From an uncultured Ruminococcus sp. (GTDB taxonomy: Bacteria > Bacillota > Clostridia > Oscillospirales > Acutalibacteraceae): a DNA stretch of 37,706 nt. Shown piece after piece: positions 15,982-24,312 of this stretch. The first letter of the stretch is position 1; each line of letters opens with the position of its first letter. The stretch is from positions 1 to 37,706 of the forward strand of contig CACXBF010000019.1 in the NCBI GenBank assembly GCA_902765855.1. Direction: 5' to 3'. The translations under genes were made by a program, and so were the position numbers. The notes below the pieces were generated by a model. That model made no database searches and had not been told where the DNA came from. It saw only the letters and a program-made list of their open reading frames with translations.

Positions 15982-17532
15982 TTAATCTACTTTAATAACT
16001 ACCAAAGATTGCGGAAGCATAGCAATTCCTTCATTTTCAACACAAGCTTTGCCTATTGCAAATACTTGTTCACCATTAAATTTAAATGGTGCTTTCTGCT
16101 CCTTATCTGTTGGGTTTACTGCAATAGCAAACTTACCACGCTTAAAAATAAATGGATATTTTCCGCTCTCTGCATAAACGACCTCAAAGTCGCCGTCAGA
16201 CTGCAAGTCCTCATTTTCGTGGCGAAGTTTGATTACTCTACGGAGCGTATTAAGGATAGAATCTTCGTCCTTTTCCTGTGCGGAAACTGTCGGTGCGTCT
16301 GCTGAAGTATCAACAGGAAGATAAAGTTTATCGGCTGAAGCAGTAGAGAAACCATGATTTGCAGAATCGTCCCACTGCATAGGTGTTCTTGTTCCTGTAC
16401 GGCTAAATCCTCCTTCCTTGCTTTGCAAGCCTTCCATAAACTTCATACCAATTTCATCGCCATAATAAAGGAATGGTACGCCCGGCATTAAGAATACAAA
16501 TGAATATGCGAGCTTTGCTTCAAGAGGACTAAACATCTTAGTCATTCTTGGGGTATCGTGGTTGCAGGTAATAAAACTAATATAGCCTTTGCCCTTTATA
16601 GCCTTTAATTCGTCAAGGTAATCATCAAGGAATTTTGTAATATCGCCCTTACCATTCTTTGAGAAAATAGCCTTGCATTCCCCTGTTTCCTTATCCTTTT
16701 CTCTGAAAAGATAGCGATAGCCATTATTATCGTGGTCAAGGTAGAAATCGCTGTGAAAACCTGCACCGATTGATGTATGAGGTCTGCTCCACTCGGAAAT
16801 AATTGCTGCCTCAGGATATTCCTCATCAAGCATCTTTCTTATATTACGCCAAACCTTGCAAGTCTCCGGCTTTTCGCCGTCCTCATTCTTAACAAGTGAA
16901 TCTGCCATATCTACTCGGAAACCATCGGCTCCCTTATCAAGCCAGAAACGCATAACATCTTTCATAGCTTCAACTGTTGCCTGACAATCCGGGTGACTCG
17001 GTGGAAGCTGCCAATTTGGGTGTGTAATCTCTGCAAAACCATAGTTCAAAGCCGGCTGTGAACTAAAGAAGTTTACGAGATAGTTGCCGTCACGATTTGT
17101 GACACCACAGACAAACTTATATTGCGGAGGTGCTTCCCATACGCTGTCTGTCCATGTGTAGCGGTTTGAAAATTCATTCTTTTCAGGCTTCTGGCTTTCA
17201 ATAAACCATTCGCATTGGTCAGAAGTATGTCCCGGAACAAGGTCAAGAATAATTTTTATCCCTTTTTCGTGAGCTTTATTAAAAAGCTCAACGAGGTCAT
17301 CATTTGTGCCATATCTTTCTGCGACAAGCTTATAATTACGAACATCATAGCCTGCATCCATAAATGGCGAATCAAACAAAGGATTGAGCCAGATAGCATT
17401 GCAGCCAAGGGATTTCACATAATCCAGTTTTGAAATAATACCGGCAATATCACCTATGCCGTCACCATTGGTGTCGCAAAAGGTTTGGGGATAAATCTCA
17501 TAAAAAACAGCATCTTTTAACCACTGTGGCAT
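15982..17532 (-). CDS. GH13 alpha-glucosidase/amylase family enzyme, intracellular
   Basis: The 516-residue product starts MPQWLKDAVFYEIYPQTFCDTNGDGIGDIAG and has the (beta/alpha)8 GH13 motifs: DLVPGHTS (region I), GFRVDMADS with the nucleophile Asp (region II), IISEWSRP with the acid/base Glu (region III) and ITCNHDTPR (region IV). The C-terminal beta domain ends near LVVIKVD. Region I reads PGHTS where most relatives have NHTS. No signal peptide, so it works in the cytoplasm, probably on imported malto- or isomalto-oligosaccharides or a related disaccharide; the sequence alone does not decide between oligo-1,6-glucosidase, trehalose synthase-like and related specificities. The ATG at 17530-17532 follows GGAGG. 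It appears to be transcribed alone. Confidence 0.9.
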   Translation of the reverse strand: MPQWLKDAVFYEIYPQTFCDTNGDGIGDIAGIISKLDYVKSLGCNAIWLNPLFDSPFMDAGYDVRNYKLVAERYGTNDDLVELFNKAHEKGIKIILDLVPGHTSDQCEWFIESQKPEKNEFSNRYTWTDSVWEAPPQYKFVCGVTNRDGNYLVNFFSSQPALNYGFAEITHPNWQLPPSHPDCQATVEAMKDVMRFWLDKGADGFRVDMADSLVKNEDGEKPETCKVWRNIRKMLDEEYPEAAIISEWSRPHTSIGAGFHSDFYLDHDNNGYRYLFREKDKETGECKAIFSKNGKGDITKFLDDYLDELKAIKGKGYISFITCNHDTPRMTKMFSPLEAKLAYSFVFLMPGVPFLYYGDEIGMKFMEGLQSKEGGFSRTGTRTPMQWDDSANHGFSTASADKLYLPVDTSADAPTVSAQEKDEDSILNTLRRVIKLRHENEDLQSDGDFEVVYAESGKYPFIFKRGKFAIAVNPTDKEQKAPFKFNGEQVFAIGKACVENEGIAMLPQSLVVIKVD

Positions 17533-17631
17533 TTTGAATACCTCCAATTAAGTATAATTTTATATATTTTAACATATTATCCCCAATATTACAAGGAATA
17601 ATAGTATAATTTTGCTTAAACATAATAATAA

Positions 17632-18093
17632 TTATTTAAGCTCATTAAACCTATTATACCTTACACTAATATATTCAGTTTTTTTCCTGCCGGTAGAAAC
17701 CATATACTCGCCGGTTCTCTGTCGGCTGATTATAATATTTTTCTTACCTGCATTAATCAATGTTTGCAACTCATCAGAATCAAGTATAACTATCTCGCCT
17801 CTTGAGAAAATATCTATTATACAAACAAGCACAATAAACATTTTCTTACCCTCAGCCAAATACCCATTTAGTTCGTCAAGTTCTTTTTCTATATCGAAAA
17901 TCCAGTTATCATACAAACCGTTATTACTTATGCCACTATATTTAACATATAAAAGACATTCTTCTCTATCAATCAAAATGCTATATAAATTTCTTTTCTT
18001 ACTGCTATCAATAAGTGTTGGATTGATGCCATTACTCATTAAAACAGATACGGCTGCACCATATGCAAAATCGCTTTTTTTTAATTCTGACAT
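17632..18093 (-). CDS. Hypothetical cytoplasmic protein
   Basis: The 153-residue product starts MSELKKSDFAYGAAVSVLM. It has no signal peptide; a hydrophobic stretch MFIVLVCIIDIF (about 85-96) looks like a buried beta strand more than a membrane helix. The LYSILIDREECLLYVKYSG part loosely recalls the core of restriction-endonuclease-like folds (strand-E...VKYS), but I see no full active-site motif. The minus frame is preferred over an overlapping plus-strand frame because of its GAGGT binding site and normal composition. Function unknown. Confidence 0.65.
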   Translation of the reverse strand: MSELKKSDFAYGAAVSVLMSNGINPTLIDSSKKRNLYSILIDREECLLYVKYSGISNNGLYDNWIFDIEKELDELNGYLAEGKKMFIVLVCIIDIFSRGEIVILDSDELQTLINAGKKNIIISRQRTGEYMVSTGRKKTEYISVRYNRFNELK

Positions 18094-18183
18094 ATCTATT
18101 ACCTCACATTGAAATTGATTTATATATTATAACATATTATAATTTATTTTGCAATTATAGTTTTACTACGCTTTTATAATTTC

Positions 18184-18212
18184 TTGACCTAAAAAAGAAA
18201 ACATGATATACT
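18184..18212 (+). promoter_or_regulatory. Promoter of the riboswitch-controlled B12 operon
   Basis: TTGACC (18184-18189) and TATACT (18207-18212) with a 17-bp spacer, placing the start site just before the riboswitch. Confidence 0.75.
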
Positions 18213-18224
18213 GAATTTGAATTG

Positions 18225-18330
18225 AATATCTTCGGACAGAACTGAGGGAAATCAGTGAAAATCTGATACAACCGCCATTACCGTATGTTTTGGTTTTCGC
18301 CAAGATTAAGTCGGGTCGCTCGCTGTCTGA
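18225..18330 (+). promoter_or_regulatory. Cobalamin-type riboswitch (variant)
   Basis: The core GAGGGAAATCAGTGAAAATC, then TGATACAACCGCC, follows the GGGAA..GGTG.AA.TC..ACAGCCCGCC pattern of cobalamin riboswitches. The later AGATTAAGTCGGGTCGCTCGC is a diverged version of the B12 box region. CGGACAG (18233-18239) pairs with CTGTCTG (18323-18329) to close the domain. A terminator stands 90 nt downstream, and the genes that follow carry transcobalamin-like domains, supporting B12 as ligand. It is divergent enough that a covariance-model search should confirm it. Confidence 0.75.
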
Positions 18331-18419
18331 TTTATAAACTTATTAATACTTTCGGGCATTTGGGAGAGTACAGAGTAAGGAGTTATTAAGCATTTAGCTT
18401 GATAGCTTGTTTTCTGTGT

Positions 18420-18453
18420 CAATTTGCATTTTGTGAATTGGCTTTTTTGTTTT
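18420..18453 (+). terminator. Intrinsic terminator, expression platform of the riboswitch
   Basis: A 9-bp stem (18420-18428 with 18432-18440, two wobble pairs) is followed by GGCTTTTTTGTTTT, 48 bp before the first gene. With B12 bound, transcription would stop here. Confidence 0.65.
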
Positions 18454-18500
18454 CCCTTTTCTCGAATTATTATAAAATCTTTTATAAGGGGAAAATTAAA

Positions 18501-19472
18501 ATGAAAGCAAAGAAAATCTTATGCTCTGCTTTGGCAGCAGCTCTTGCAGTAAGCTCATTCAGCACTTTTGCATTTGCTGATGAAGAAAAACAAATGTCTG
18601 TTACAGTAAGAATTGAGGGAATCAACAAGAATCTATACTATGATACTGTTGAAGTTCCTTATACAGGTGATAATCTTACAGTTCAGAATGCTCTCATGTA
18701 TGTTGATGAAAGAAATGATGATATTACTATCACAGGAGTTGAGAGTGGCTGGATAACTGCCGTTAACGACGACAAGCAAGCTACTTTCGGTGGCTGGGAC
18801 GGTTGGTTATATACAGTAAACGGAGTTTCTCCGACAGATACTGTCAATAACTATAAGCTTTCTGACGGCGACAGCGTTGTTCTTTATTACGGTGACCCAT
18901 ACGGCGTTGGTATGCAGTATCCTGAAGTTGACGCTTCTAAAATCAGCGAAGGTATTCTTACATTTACAAGCCAAGATACAACATATGACGCGGATTATAA
19001 CCCAATTATAAGCACAAACCCTGTAAAAGATGCAACTATTGAATGGGGTACAGATGGCGGCACTGTAAGCTACAAAACGGATGAAAATGGTTCTATCAAC
19101 ATTGAAGATAAGTATTTAACAGAAGGCAACCACTCTCTTGCTATAAGCAAGCTTAGCGAAAACGGTATTCCGCTTGTACTTCGTCTTGCGCCTGATTATG
19201 AAATTAATGTTCCTGAAAAATCCAATGAATCAAGTGTTGAAAGTTCAGAAGTAAGTCAGGAAAGTTCGGTTGAATCAAGCACAACTGAAAGTTCAAAATC
19301 AGAAGTAAGCACAGAATCTTCTGCCGAGCCAACAAGCACAGTATCTACAACATCTCAAGACGGTAAAGCACCATCAACCGGTGATTCATCAGCCATGACT
19401 GTTGTTGCTTTAACAACCGCTATGGCTTTTGCAGTAATCTTAATGACAAGAAAGAGAAACAATGAAAAATAA
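18501..19472 (+). CDS. Cell-surface DUF4430 (transcobalamin-like) protein with sortase-type tail
   Basis: The 323-residue product has a signal peptide (1-26, ending AFA before DEEK), a DUF4430 domain (about 30-131) with the hallmark GGWDGWLYTVNGVSP and the closing LSDGDSVVLYYG, a second beta-rich region (about 150-237) resembling a carboxypeptidase-like or Ig-like fold, a Ser/Glu-rich stalk (238-288), and a C-terminal APSTGD, hydrophobic helix and RKR tail, a variant of the LPxTG sorting signal. DUF4430 is the beta domain of transcobalamin and intrinsic factor. Placed right behind a cobalamin riboswitch, it is inferred to be a wall-attached corrinoid-binding protein. Start ATG has AAGGGG upstream; the longer open frame covers the terminator and is rejected. 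Confidence 0.85.
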   Translation: MKAKKILCSALAAALAVSSFSTFAFADEEKQMSVTVRIEGINKNLYYDTVEVPYTGDNLTVQNALMYVDERNDDITITGVESGWITAVNDDKQATFGGWDGWLYTVNGVSPTDTVNNYKLSDGDSVVLYYGDPYGVGMQYPEVDASKISEGILTFTSQDTTYDADYNPIISTNPVKDATIEWGTDGGTVSYKTDENGSINIEDKYLTEGNHSLAISKLSENGIPLVLRLAPDYEINVPEKSNESSVESSEVSQESSVESSTTESSKSEVSTESSAEPTSTVSTTSQDGKAPSTGDSSAMTVVALTTAMAFAVILMTRKRNNEK

Positions 19473-21384
19473 TTTTGCGAGTAGAATAATTTCAATTATG
19501 CTTCTTGCAGTTATATTGGCAGGGATTTTTATTCCTGCCAATTTTTGCATAACGGCAGAGGCAACATCTAATGATACAGAAAGCGTCATCGACGGCATAT
19601 TAAAATGGAAACATAATGGCTCGGCACAAAATCTTGCTGATGAAATAAGCGATAGTATGGGAAGTAGTATTTCCGATTGGTATGCAATTTCGCTTTCACG
19701 ATATAAATATAATATCAATTTTTCAAAATGTGTCAAATCTCTTGATAAATACACAAATTCCGCTGAAAATCTTCGTGCAACCGATATGCAGAGAATTGCT
19801 ATAACCTATACTGCTATGGGAAGTAAATCTGATTATATTAAAACTGCACTCAATGGTTCTATCGGTAAACTTGGAATTATGAGTTATGCCTACGGTCTTA
19901 TTATGCTTGATTGCGGAGCATACTACGGCAGTATGACACGAGATGAAATCATCAACAAAATTTTGTCTATGCAATTTTCTGATGGTGGCTGGGGACTTAT
20001 GCAAAATTCTGATGTCGATGTCACAGCTATGACTATTCAGGCTCTTGCAAGATATTATAAACATAGCGATGTCAAAACTGCCATTGATAAAGCCCTTAAT
20101 TACCTGTCAAAAAGGCAGCAGTCTGACGGTGATTTCAAAAGCTATGGCACTTCTAATGCAGAAAGTACTGCACAGGTTTTGCTTGCATTAAGCACTATGA
20201 AAATTAACTGCAATACCGACAGCCGATTCATCAAAAATGGAAATACGGTTTATGACGGACTCTTGAAATATCATAATTCTGATGGAAGTTTTTCTCATAC
20301 CTACGGCGGTGACAGCAACCAGCTTGCAACTGTTCAAGCTCTATATGCAACTATTTCACTTTGGAGATTAGAAAATGGAAAAACTGCTTTCTTTGAATTT
20401 GTCAGCAACAATATTCAAAGAGAAATCAGTACAAAACCTGAACCAAAGCCAAATAAAGATAATTCAAAGCCAAGTTCTTCAAGTTCTGTAAGCTCTAAGC
20501 CTAACAACTCAAGCAATAGTAGCACTTCAAGCTATTCTCAAACTTCTCAAATAAGCAAGCCAAGTCAAAATAGCCATACAAATTCAAGCATTTCAAGCAA
20601 AATTGAAAATTCAAAAGCTGAACTTTCAACAAACAACAAGCAAAATGTTGAAAACTCAGTTACAAGCAAATCTAAAAGTAGCGAAACTACTACCTTAGAA
20701 AGTTCAAAAGCTGAATCTATTAAAAATTCTAATATGGAAGAAATATCAGAACATAACAAAAAAAGCTCAAATCTTTCAAAATCAGAAAGTTCTGATATTG
20801 CTGAAACTCAAGCTGTAAATTATAATCTTATTATTGCTTTATGCTTATTAGGAATTTTCGTTATAATCTTTGTTGTGCTTATTATTCGTAAAAAGCTAAA
20901 CAAAACGAATATTATAGTTCTTGTTGCGTTATTTGCAGTTTTAACAGGCATTTCACTTACTATAAAGATTGAAACGCCAAATCAATACTACAATGAAACT
21001 TCGGACAATAAACAAAATACCAAGACAGTAACTATATCAATCTCTTGTAAAAATGCAATCGGAAAAACTGATAATAAAAAAATCCCTGAAAATGGAATTA
21101 TTCTTGATGATACAGAATTTTCAATTTCAGAGGGTGATACTGTTTTTGATGTGCTTGTTTCAGCAACGAAAAAAAATAAAATCCAAATTGATTATGATAG
21201 CTCAAACGAAACTGTATATGTAAAAGGAATAAATGGCTTATATGAATTTGATTGCGGAGAACTTTCTGGTTGGATGTATAAAGTAAATGGTGAAACACCG
21301 AACGTTGGCTGTTCGGGCTATAAGCTTAAAGACGGCGATGTAATAGAGTGGGCTTACACCGCTAATATCGGAAAGGATTTATAA
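19462..21384 (+). CDS. Membrane protein with alpha/alpha barrel plus DUF4430, intrinsic-factor-like
   Basis: The 640-residue product has a signal peptide (1-33); an alpha/alpha-barrel region (about 38-315) with terpenoid-cyclase/prenyltransferase-type repeats (QFSDGGWGLM 171-180, QQSDGDFKSYG 219-229, HNSDGSFSHTYGG 271-283); a Ser/Asn-rich linker (325-448); two membrane helices (454-475, 483-502) with RKKLNK between them; and a C-terminal DUF4430 domain (about 520-636) with SGWMYKVNGETP and LKDGDVIEW. The positive-inside rule puts both barrel and DUF4430 outside the cell. Animal intrinsic factor and transcobalamin use the same two folds to hold B12 between them. The start overlaps the previous gene by 11 bp and the stop overlaps the next start. 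Corrinoid binding is inferred from domains and context. Confidence 0.85.
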   Translation: MKNNFASRIISIMLLAVILAGIFIPANFCITAEATSNDTESVIDGILKWKHNGSAQNLADEISDSMGSSISDWYAISLSRYKYNINFSKCVKSLDKYTNSAENLRATDMQRIAITYTAMGSKSDYIKTALNGSIGKLGIMSYAYGLIMLDCGAYYGSMTRDEIINKILSMQFSDGGWGLMQNSDVDVTAMTIQALARYYKHSDVKTAIDKALNYLSKRQQSDGDFKSYGTSNAESTAQVLLALSTMKINCNTDSRFIKNGNTVYDGLLKYHNSDGSFSHTYGGDSNQLATVQALYATISLWRLENGKTAFFEFVSNNIQREISTKPEPKPNKDNSKPSSSSSVSSKPNNSSNSSTSSYSQTSQISKPSQNSHTNSSISSKIENSKAELSTNNKQNVENSVTSKSKSSETTTLESSKAESIKNSNMEEISEHNKKSSNLSKSESSDIAETQAVNYNLIIALCLLGIFVIIFVVLIIRKKLNKTNIIVLVALFAVLTGISLTIKIETPNQYYNETSDNKQNTKTVTISISCKNAIGKTDNKKIPENGIILDDTEFSISEGDTVFDVLVSATKKNKIQIDYDSSNETVYVKGINGLYEFDCGELSGWMYKVNGETPNVGCSGYKLKDGDVIEWAYTANIGKDL

Positions 21385-22244
21385 TGAGAGCTTTTTCAGA
21401 ACACAATTCTATTGCTATTTTTGTGCATTTTATGTTGACAATAATTATAGCGATGTTTATACAAAATCCAATAATATTACTGCTTGCCTTGTTTGGCTCA
21501 ATACTCTATTATGCTGTAACTTTCAGAAAAATCTCTGCAAAGACACTTATTTTTTGGATATTGCTTTTTTTACTGATTTCGCTTATAAATCCTATATTTT
21601 CGCACAAAGGCGAAACCGTTTTATTATTTATAAACGGAAAAGCTATAACCCTTGAGGCTCTTTTCTACGGCATAAATAACGGAATTATGATTCTTGCGGT
21701 TATGATTTGGTTTCTTGTTTTCTCGGAAATAATGACCTCAGATAAGGTTATGTATATCTTTGGAAAATTCAGTCCACGACTTGCACTTCTTGTATCAATG
21801 TCGCTGAGATATATTCCACTATATCGACAAAGGGCAAGTATTATCAACAATGCTCAAAAAACTATGGGCTTATATAAAGAAAGTAATATAGTCGATAATG
21901 TAAAGGGCGGTATGCGTGTAACCTCATCTTTAATAACTTGGTCGCTCGAAACTTCTGTTGATACTGCGGATTCCTTTGCTGCTCGTGGCGGTGAGTTAAA
22001 GCACAGAAATTCATTTTCGATTTTTAAATTTCGCAAAAATGATGTAGCTTTGATTATAATTTCTATCGTGCTATTTTCGGCAGTAATATCAGCACAGGCT
22101 ATGGGTATTCTTTCAGTTGATTATTATTCCTCAGGGAATTTTTTAAACAAGCTTAGTTTCGAGTTTATTGCTATTGTGGCATATTCGGCATATTTCATAC
22201 TATCAGTAATTCCATTCATACTTGAAATTTCAGCACGAAAATAG
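21384..22244 (+). CDS. EcfT-like energy-coupling transporter transmembrane subunit
   Basis: The 286-residue product is a polytopic membrane protein with about six helices and the EcfT/CbiQ cytoplasmic signature SLRYIPLYRQR...NNAQ (140-158) and ADSFAARGGEL (196-206), the latter holding an Ala-Arg-Gly coupling motif. The first coupling motif is degenerate (AQKTMG, 157-162). EcfT couples the ECF ATPases to a substrate-binding S component. Its ATG overlaps the preceding stop (TAATG), so it is the third gene of the riboswitch operon. No EcfA or S-component gene follows, and the next gene has its own promoter. It probably borrows shared ATPases from elsewhere in the genome. Confidence 0.85.
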   Translation: MRAFSEHNSIAIFVHFMLTIIIAMFIQNPIILLLALFGSILYYAVTFRKISAKTLIFWILLFLLISLINPIFSHKGETVLLFINGKAITLEALFYGINNGIMILAVMIWFLVFSEIMTSDKVMYIFGKFSPRLALLVSMSLRYIPLYRQRASIINNAQKTMGLYKESNIVDNVKGGMRVTSSLITWSLETSVDTADSFAARGGELKHRNSFSIFKFRKNDVALIIISIVLFSAVISAQAMGILSVDYYSSGNFLNKLSFEFIAIVAYSAYFILSVIPFILEISARK

Positions 22245-22251
22245 CTGTAAT

Positions 22252-22280
22252 TTGACAAGTAATCTACAGAGCGGTATAAT
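22252..22280 (+). promoter_or_regulatory. Promoter of mrnC
   Basis: TTGACA (22252-22257) and TATAAT (22275-22280) with a 17-bp spacer, a full-consensus sigma-A promoter right after the EcfT stop. It marks the end of the B12 operon. Confidence 0.85.
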
Positions 22281-22310
22281 AGCAACATATTATTATTGAG
22301 GAGCGGTATA

Positions 22311-22691
22311 ATGTCAAGGATTGAAAACTCTCCCTGTGACCCGAAATTATTAAGTCCTTTAGCCTTAGCTTTTGTTGGTGACGGAGTTTACGATTTATTT
22401 GTGCGTGAAAGGCTTGTATGCGAAGCTAATCGTCCAGTAAAAAAGCTCAACGAGGAAAAAGTTTCCATAGTAAGATGTTCTTCACAAGCAAAGCTTGTTG
22501 AAAAGCTTATGCCGATTTTGACCGAAGAAGAGCTTGATGTACTCAAAAGGGGCAGAAACGCTCATACACAACATATCCCAAAAAATGCAACATCGGCAGA
22601 TTATCATTCAGCCACAGCTTTGGAAGCTTTATTAGGATATTTATATCTTGCCGGCAGAATTGAAAGAATAAGAGAATTATTAAAGAATTAA
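22311..22691 (+). CDS. mrnC: Mini-ribonuclease III
   Basis: Mini-III is a small RNase III-type enzyme without a dsRNA-binding domain that trims the 23S rRNA ends in Firmicutes. The 126-residue product has LALAFVGDGVYDLFVRERL (about 13-31), with the catalytic acidic residue, KRGRNAH, and the second acidic cluster SATALEALLGYLYL (about 102-115). The ATG at 22311 follows GAGGAG; the ORF's upstream codons are not needed. The stop codon lies within the end of the adjacent hairpin repeat. Confidence 0.93.
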   Translation: MSRIENSPCDPKLLSPLALAFVGDGVYDLFVRERLVCEANRPVKKLNEEKVSIVRCSSQAKLVEKLMPILTEEELDVLKRGRNAHTQHIPKNATSADYHSATALEALLGYLYLAGRIERIRELLKN

Positions 22692-22919
22692 AAGTTTTAA
22701 GAAACTTATCGACTTACCTAAAACATTTTAAACTTTAAGTGAAGCCCAACATTTCTTTTTTCTTAAGCGGTGGATTTTGCCCACACTTAAAGAGCAAAGA
22801 ATGTTAAGGGCGTTGCCCTTAACACCCACGAAGGACTCCGTCCCTCGACCCTGCGAGTAACTTTCACCAGCAAAGCTGGTGTAGAAAAGGCTCGAGCGAA
22901 ACTTTTAATTATCTTGGGG
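22683..22919. repeat. MITE-like hairpin repeat, second full copy (R4)
   Basis: Starts with AAGAATTAAAAGTTTTAAG and ends with the inverse anchor CTCGAGCGAAACTTTTAATT-ATCTTGGGG. Inside, in the same order as R1: GAAGCCCAACATTTC, the AGCGGTGGA hairpin, ATGTTAAGGGCGTTGCCC, GAAGGACTCCGTCCCTCG and an extra hairpin ACCAGC-AAA-GCTGGT. It is about 70 bp shorter than R1. The mrnC stop codon sits in its left end. Confidence 0.7.
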
Positions 22920-22937
22920 AATTTTATCAACTTATAC

Positions 22938-22978
22938 AAAAAACGCAGTCAGGCTAATTTAGTCCGACTGCGTTTTTA
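22938..22978. terminator. Bidirectional terminator between mrnC and the glycosyltransferase
   Basis: Stem of 12 bp plus inner pairing (22939-22950 with 22966-22977) ending in T runs on both strands, between convergent genes. Confidence 0.85.
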
Positions 22979-22994
22979 TATTTCGCTAAATATT

Positions 22995-24197
22995 TTATTT
23001 ATCACAAAGCTTTCTCAAAAGCTTATATATATTTTCTGATGAGTTACCCTTAGAATATTTCTTTATACTTGCTCTCATATCCTCTAAGATTGTATCATCT
23101 GTCAAAAGTTCAGTTATAGTATTAGTACACTCTTTACCTTTAATAAGCCTTACCGCCATATTTTTGGCTGTTAAAAACTCTACATTTTGTTCTTCTTGTC
23201 CCGGAATAGGCTTATATGCAGCTATCGGAAGGTCTGATGCTATCGCCTCAGAAACGGTTAAACCGCCAGGCTTTGTAACAATCAAATCTGAAATGTGCAT
23301 ATATCTTGGAATCTCTTCGGTAAAGTATAAAAGCTTAGTTGGCTTTGACGGCTTTGGCTTTCTTGGTTTTTTAATAGTTTTGAAAAGGTGTTCTTGCTCA
23401 GAATTAAATTCTGCAATAAGAGCATTTTGCAAAATTGTCTTAGACAAATATCTATCAAAGGTTTCATAAAGCTTTTCGTTTCTGCCTGTTATAAGTATAA
23501 CCTGAAAATCGGGTTTTGCGTTAACAATATTATGATAGATTTTCAGAACATCAGTTACACCAAAACTTCCTGCCATAATAAGAACAGTTTTCAGGTCAGG
23601 GTCTAAGCCTTCTTCTAAAAGAATTTCTCTGCGTGAAACTTCATTATAAAATTCTTGCTTTACGGGTATTCCAAAAGGGTAGACTTTTTCTCTCGGTACT
23701 CCACGAGCCACCATATCTTCAACCATTTCTCGACTTGAAACGATATATGCGTTAACATTTTTGTTTATATATGTTTTATGTGGTGCAAAGTCTGTTATTA
23801 TGCTTACTATAGGAATATCAATTTCTCCATCACCTTTGAGCATTGCTGCCATTTCTGAAGCAAAAGCATGAGTTGTAATAATAACATCAGGCTGATATTT
23901 TTCTATTATTGGCAAAAGCTTTTTGCCAATCTGTGATGTAGCAATAGTAACCGCTTTATTAAGGGAAGTATCTTTATCAGAGGTCTTGTAAATACCACCA
24001 TACATCTTAGGAGTTTTTGTTGCAAGATAAACATAACCACCCGTAACAACCTTATTAAGTGTGGGACTTACAACCTGAATTGCATCTATAATATTAACCT
24101 CAGCATCGCTTTCTACACTTATAACATAGTTTTTAAGTGCATTTGCAGCACTCATATGTCCTCCGCCTGTTGTTGCGGAAAGTATCAAAATCTTCAT
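22995..24197 (-). CDS. MGDG synthase/UgtP-type glycolipid glycosyltransferase
   Basis: The 400-residue product begins MKILILSATTGGGHMSAANAL, the GGGH acceptor-side motif of the MGDG synthase/UgtP/MurG-like GT28 group, and contains HAFASEMAAM, TDFAPH, PFGIPV, IMAGSFG and the donor-site block VTKPGGLTVSEAIA. Such enzymes add glucose or galactose to diacylglycerol at the membrane face to make glycolipids that anchor lipoteichoic acid. A Lys/Pro-rich insert (KKPRKPKPSKPTK, around residue 278) precedes the donor site. The ATG at 24195-24197 is chosen because of GGAGGG upstream. It follows the pan genes at 115 bp distance, perhaps on the same transcript. Confidence 0.88.
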   Translation of the reverse strand: MKILILSATTGGGHMSAANALKNYVISVESDAEVNIIDAIQVVSPTLNKVVTGGYVYLATKTPKMYGGIYKTSDKDTSLNKAVTIATSQIGKKLLPIIEKYQPDVIITTHAFASEMAAMLKGDGEIDIPIVSIITDFAPHKTYINKNVNAYIVSSREMVEDMVARGVPREKVYPFGIPVKQEFYNEVSRREILLEEGLDPDLKTVLIMAGSFGVTDVLKIYHNIVNAKPDFQVILITGRNEKLYETFDRYLSKTILQNALIAEFNSEQEHLFKTIKKPRKPKPSKPTKLLYFTEEIPRYMHISDLIVTKPGGLTVSEAIASDLPIAAYKPIPGQEEQNVEFLTAKNMAVRLIKGKECTNTITELLTDDTILEDMRASIKKYSKGNSSENIYKLLRKLCDK

Positions 24198-24312
24198 ACA
24201 GTTTCCCTCCGAAAAATTTTGTAAATTAATCAAGCAAATTATATTTGAGGTATATTATACAGCAACTCTATATTTTTTTCAATAAAAACATTTTGCAAAA
24301 TCAATAATATGT

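Noticed and set aside
17612-18112. A 166-codon plus-strand frame overlapping the hypothetical gene at 17632-18093
   Set aside because: No Shine-Dalgarno and a composition of Leu/Ser/Ile runs; the minus frame has GAGGT at the right place and balanced composition.
18399-18500. Extended N-terminus of the first B12-operon gene
   Set aside because: The 34 extra codons overlap the riboswitch terminator, and the ATG at 18501 has both a ribosome binding site and a proper signal peptide.
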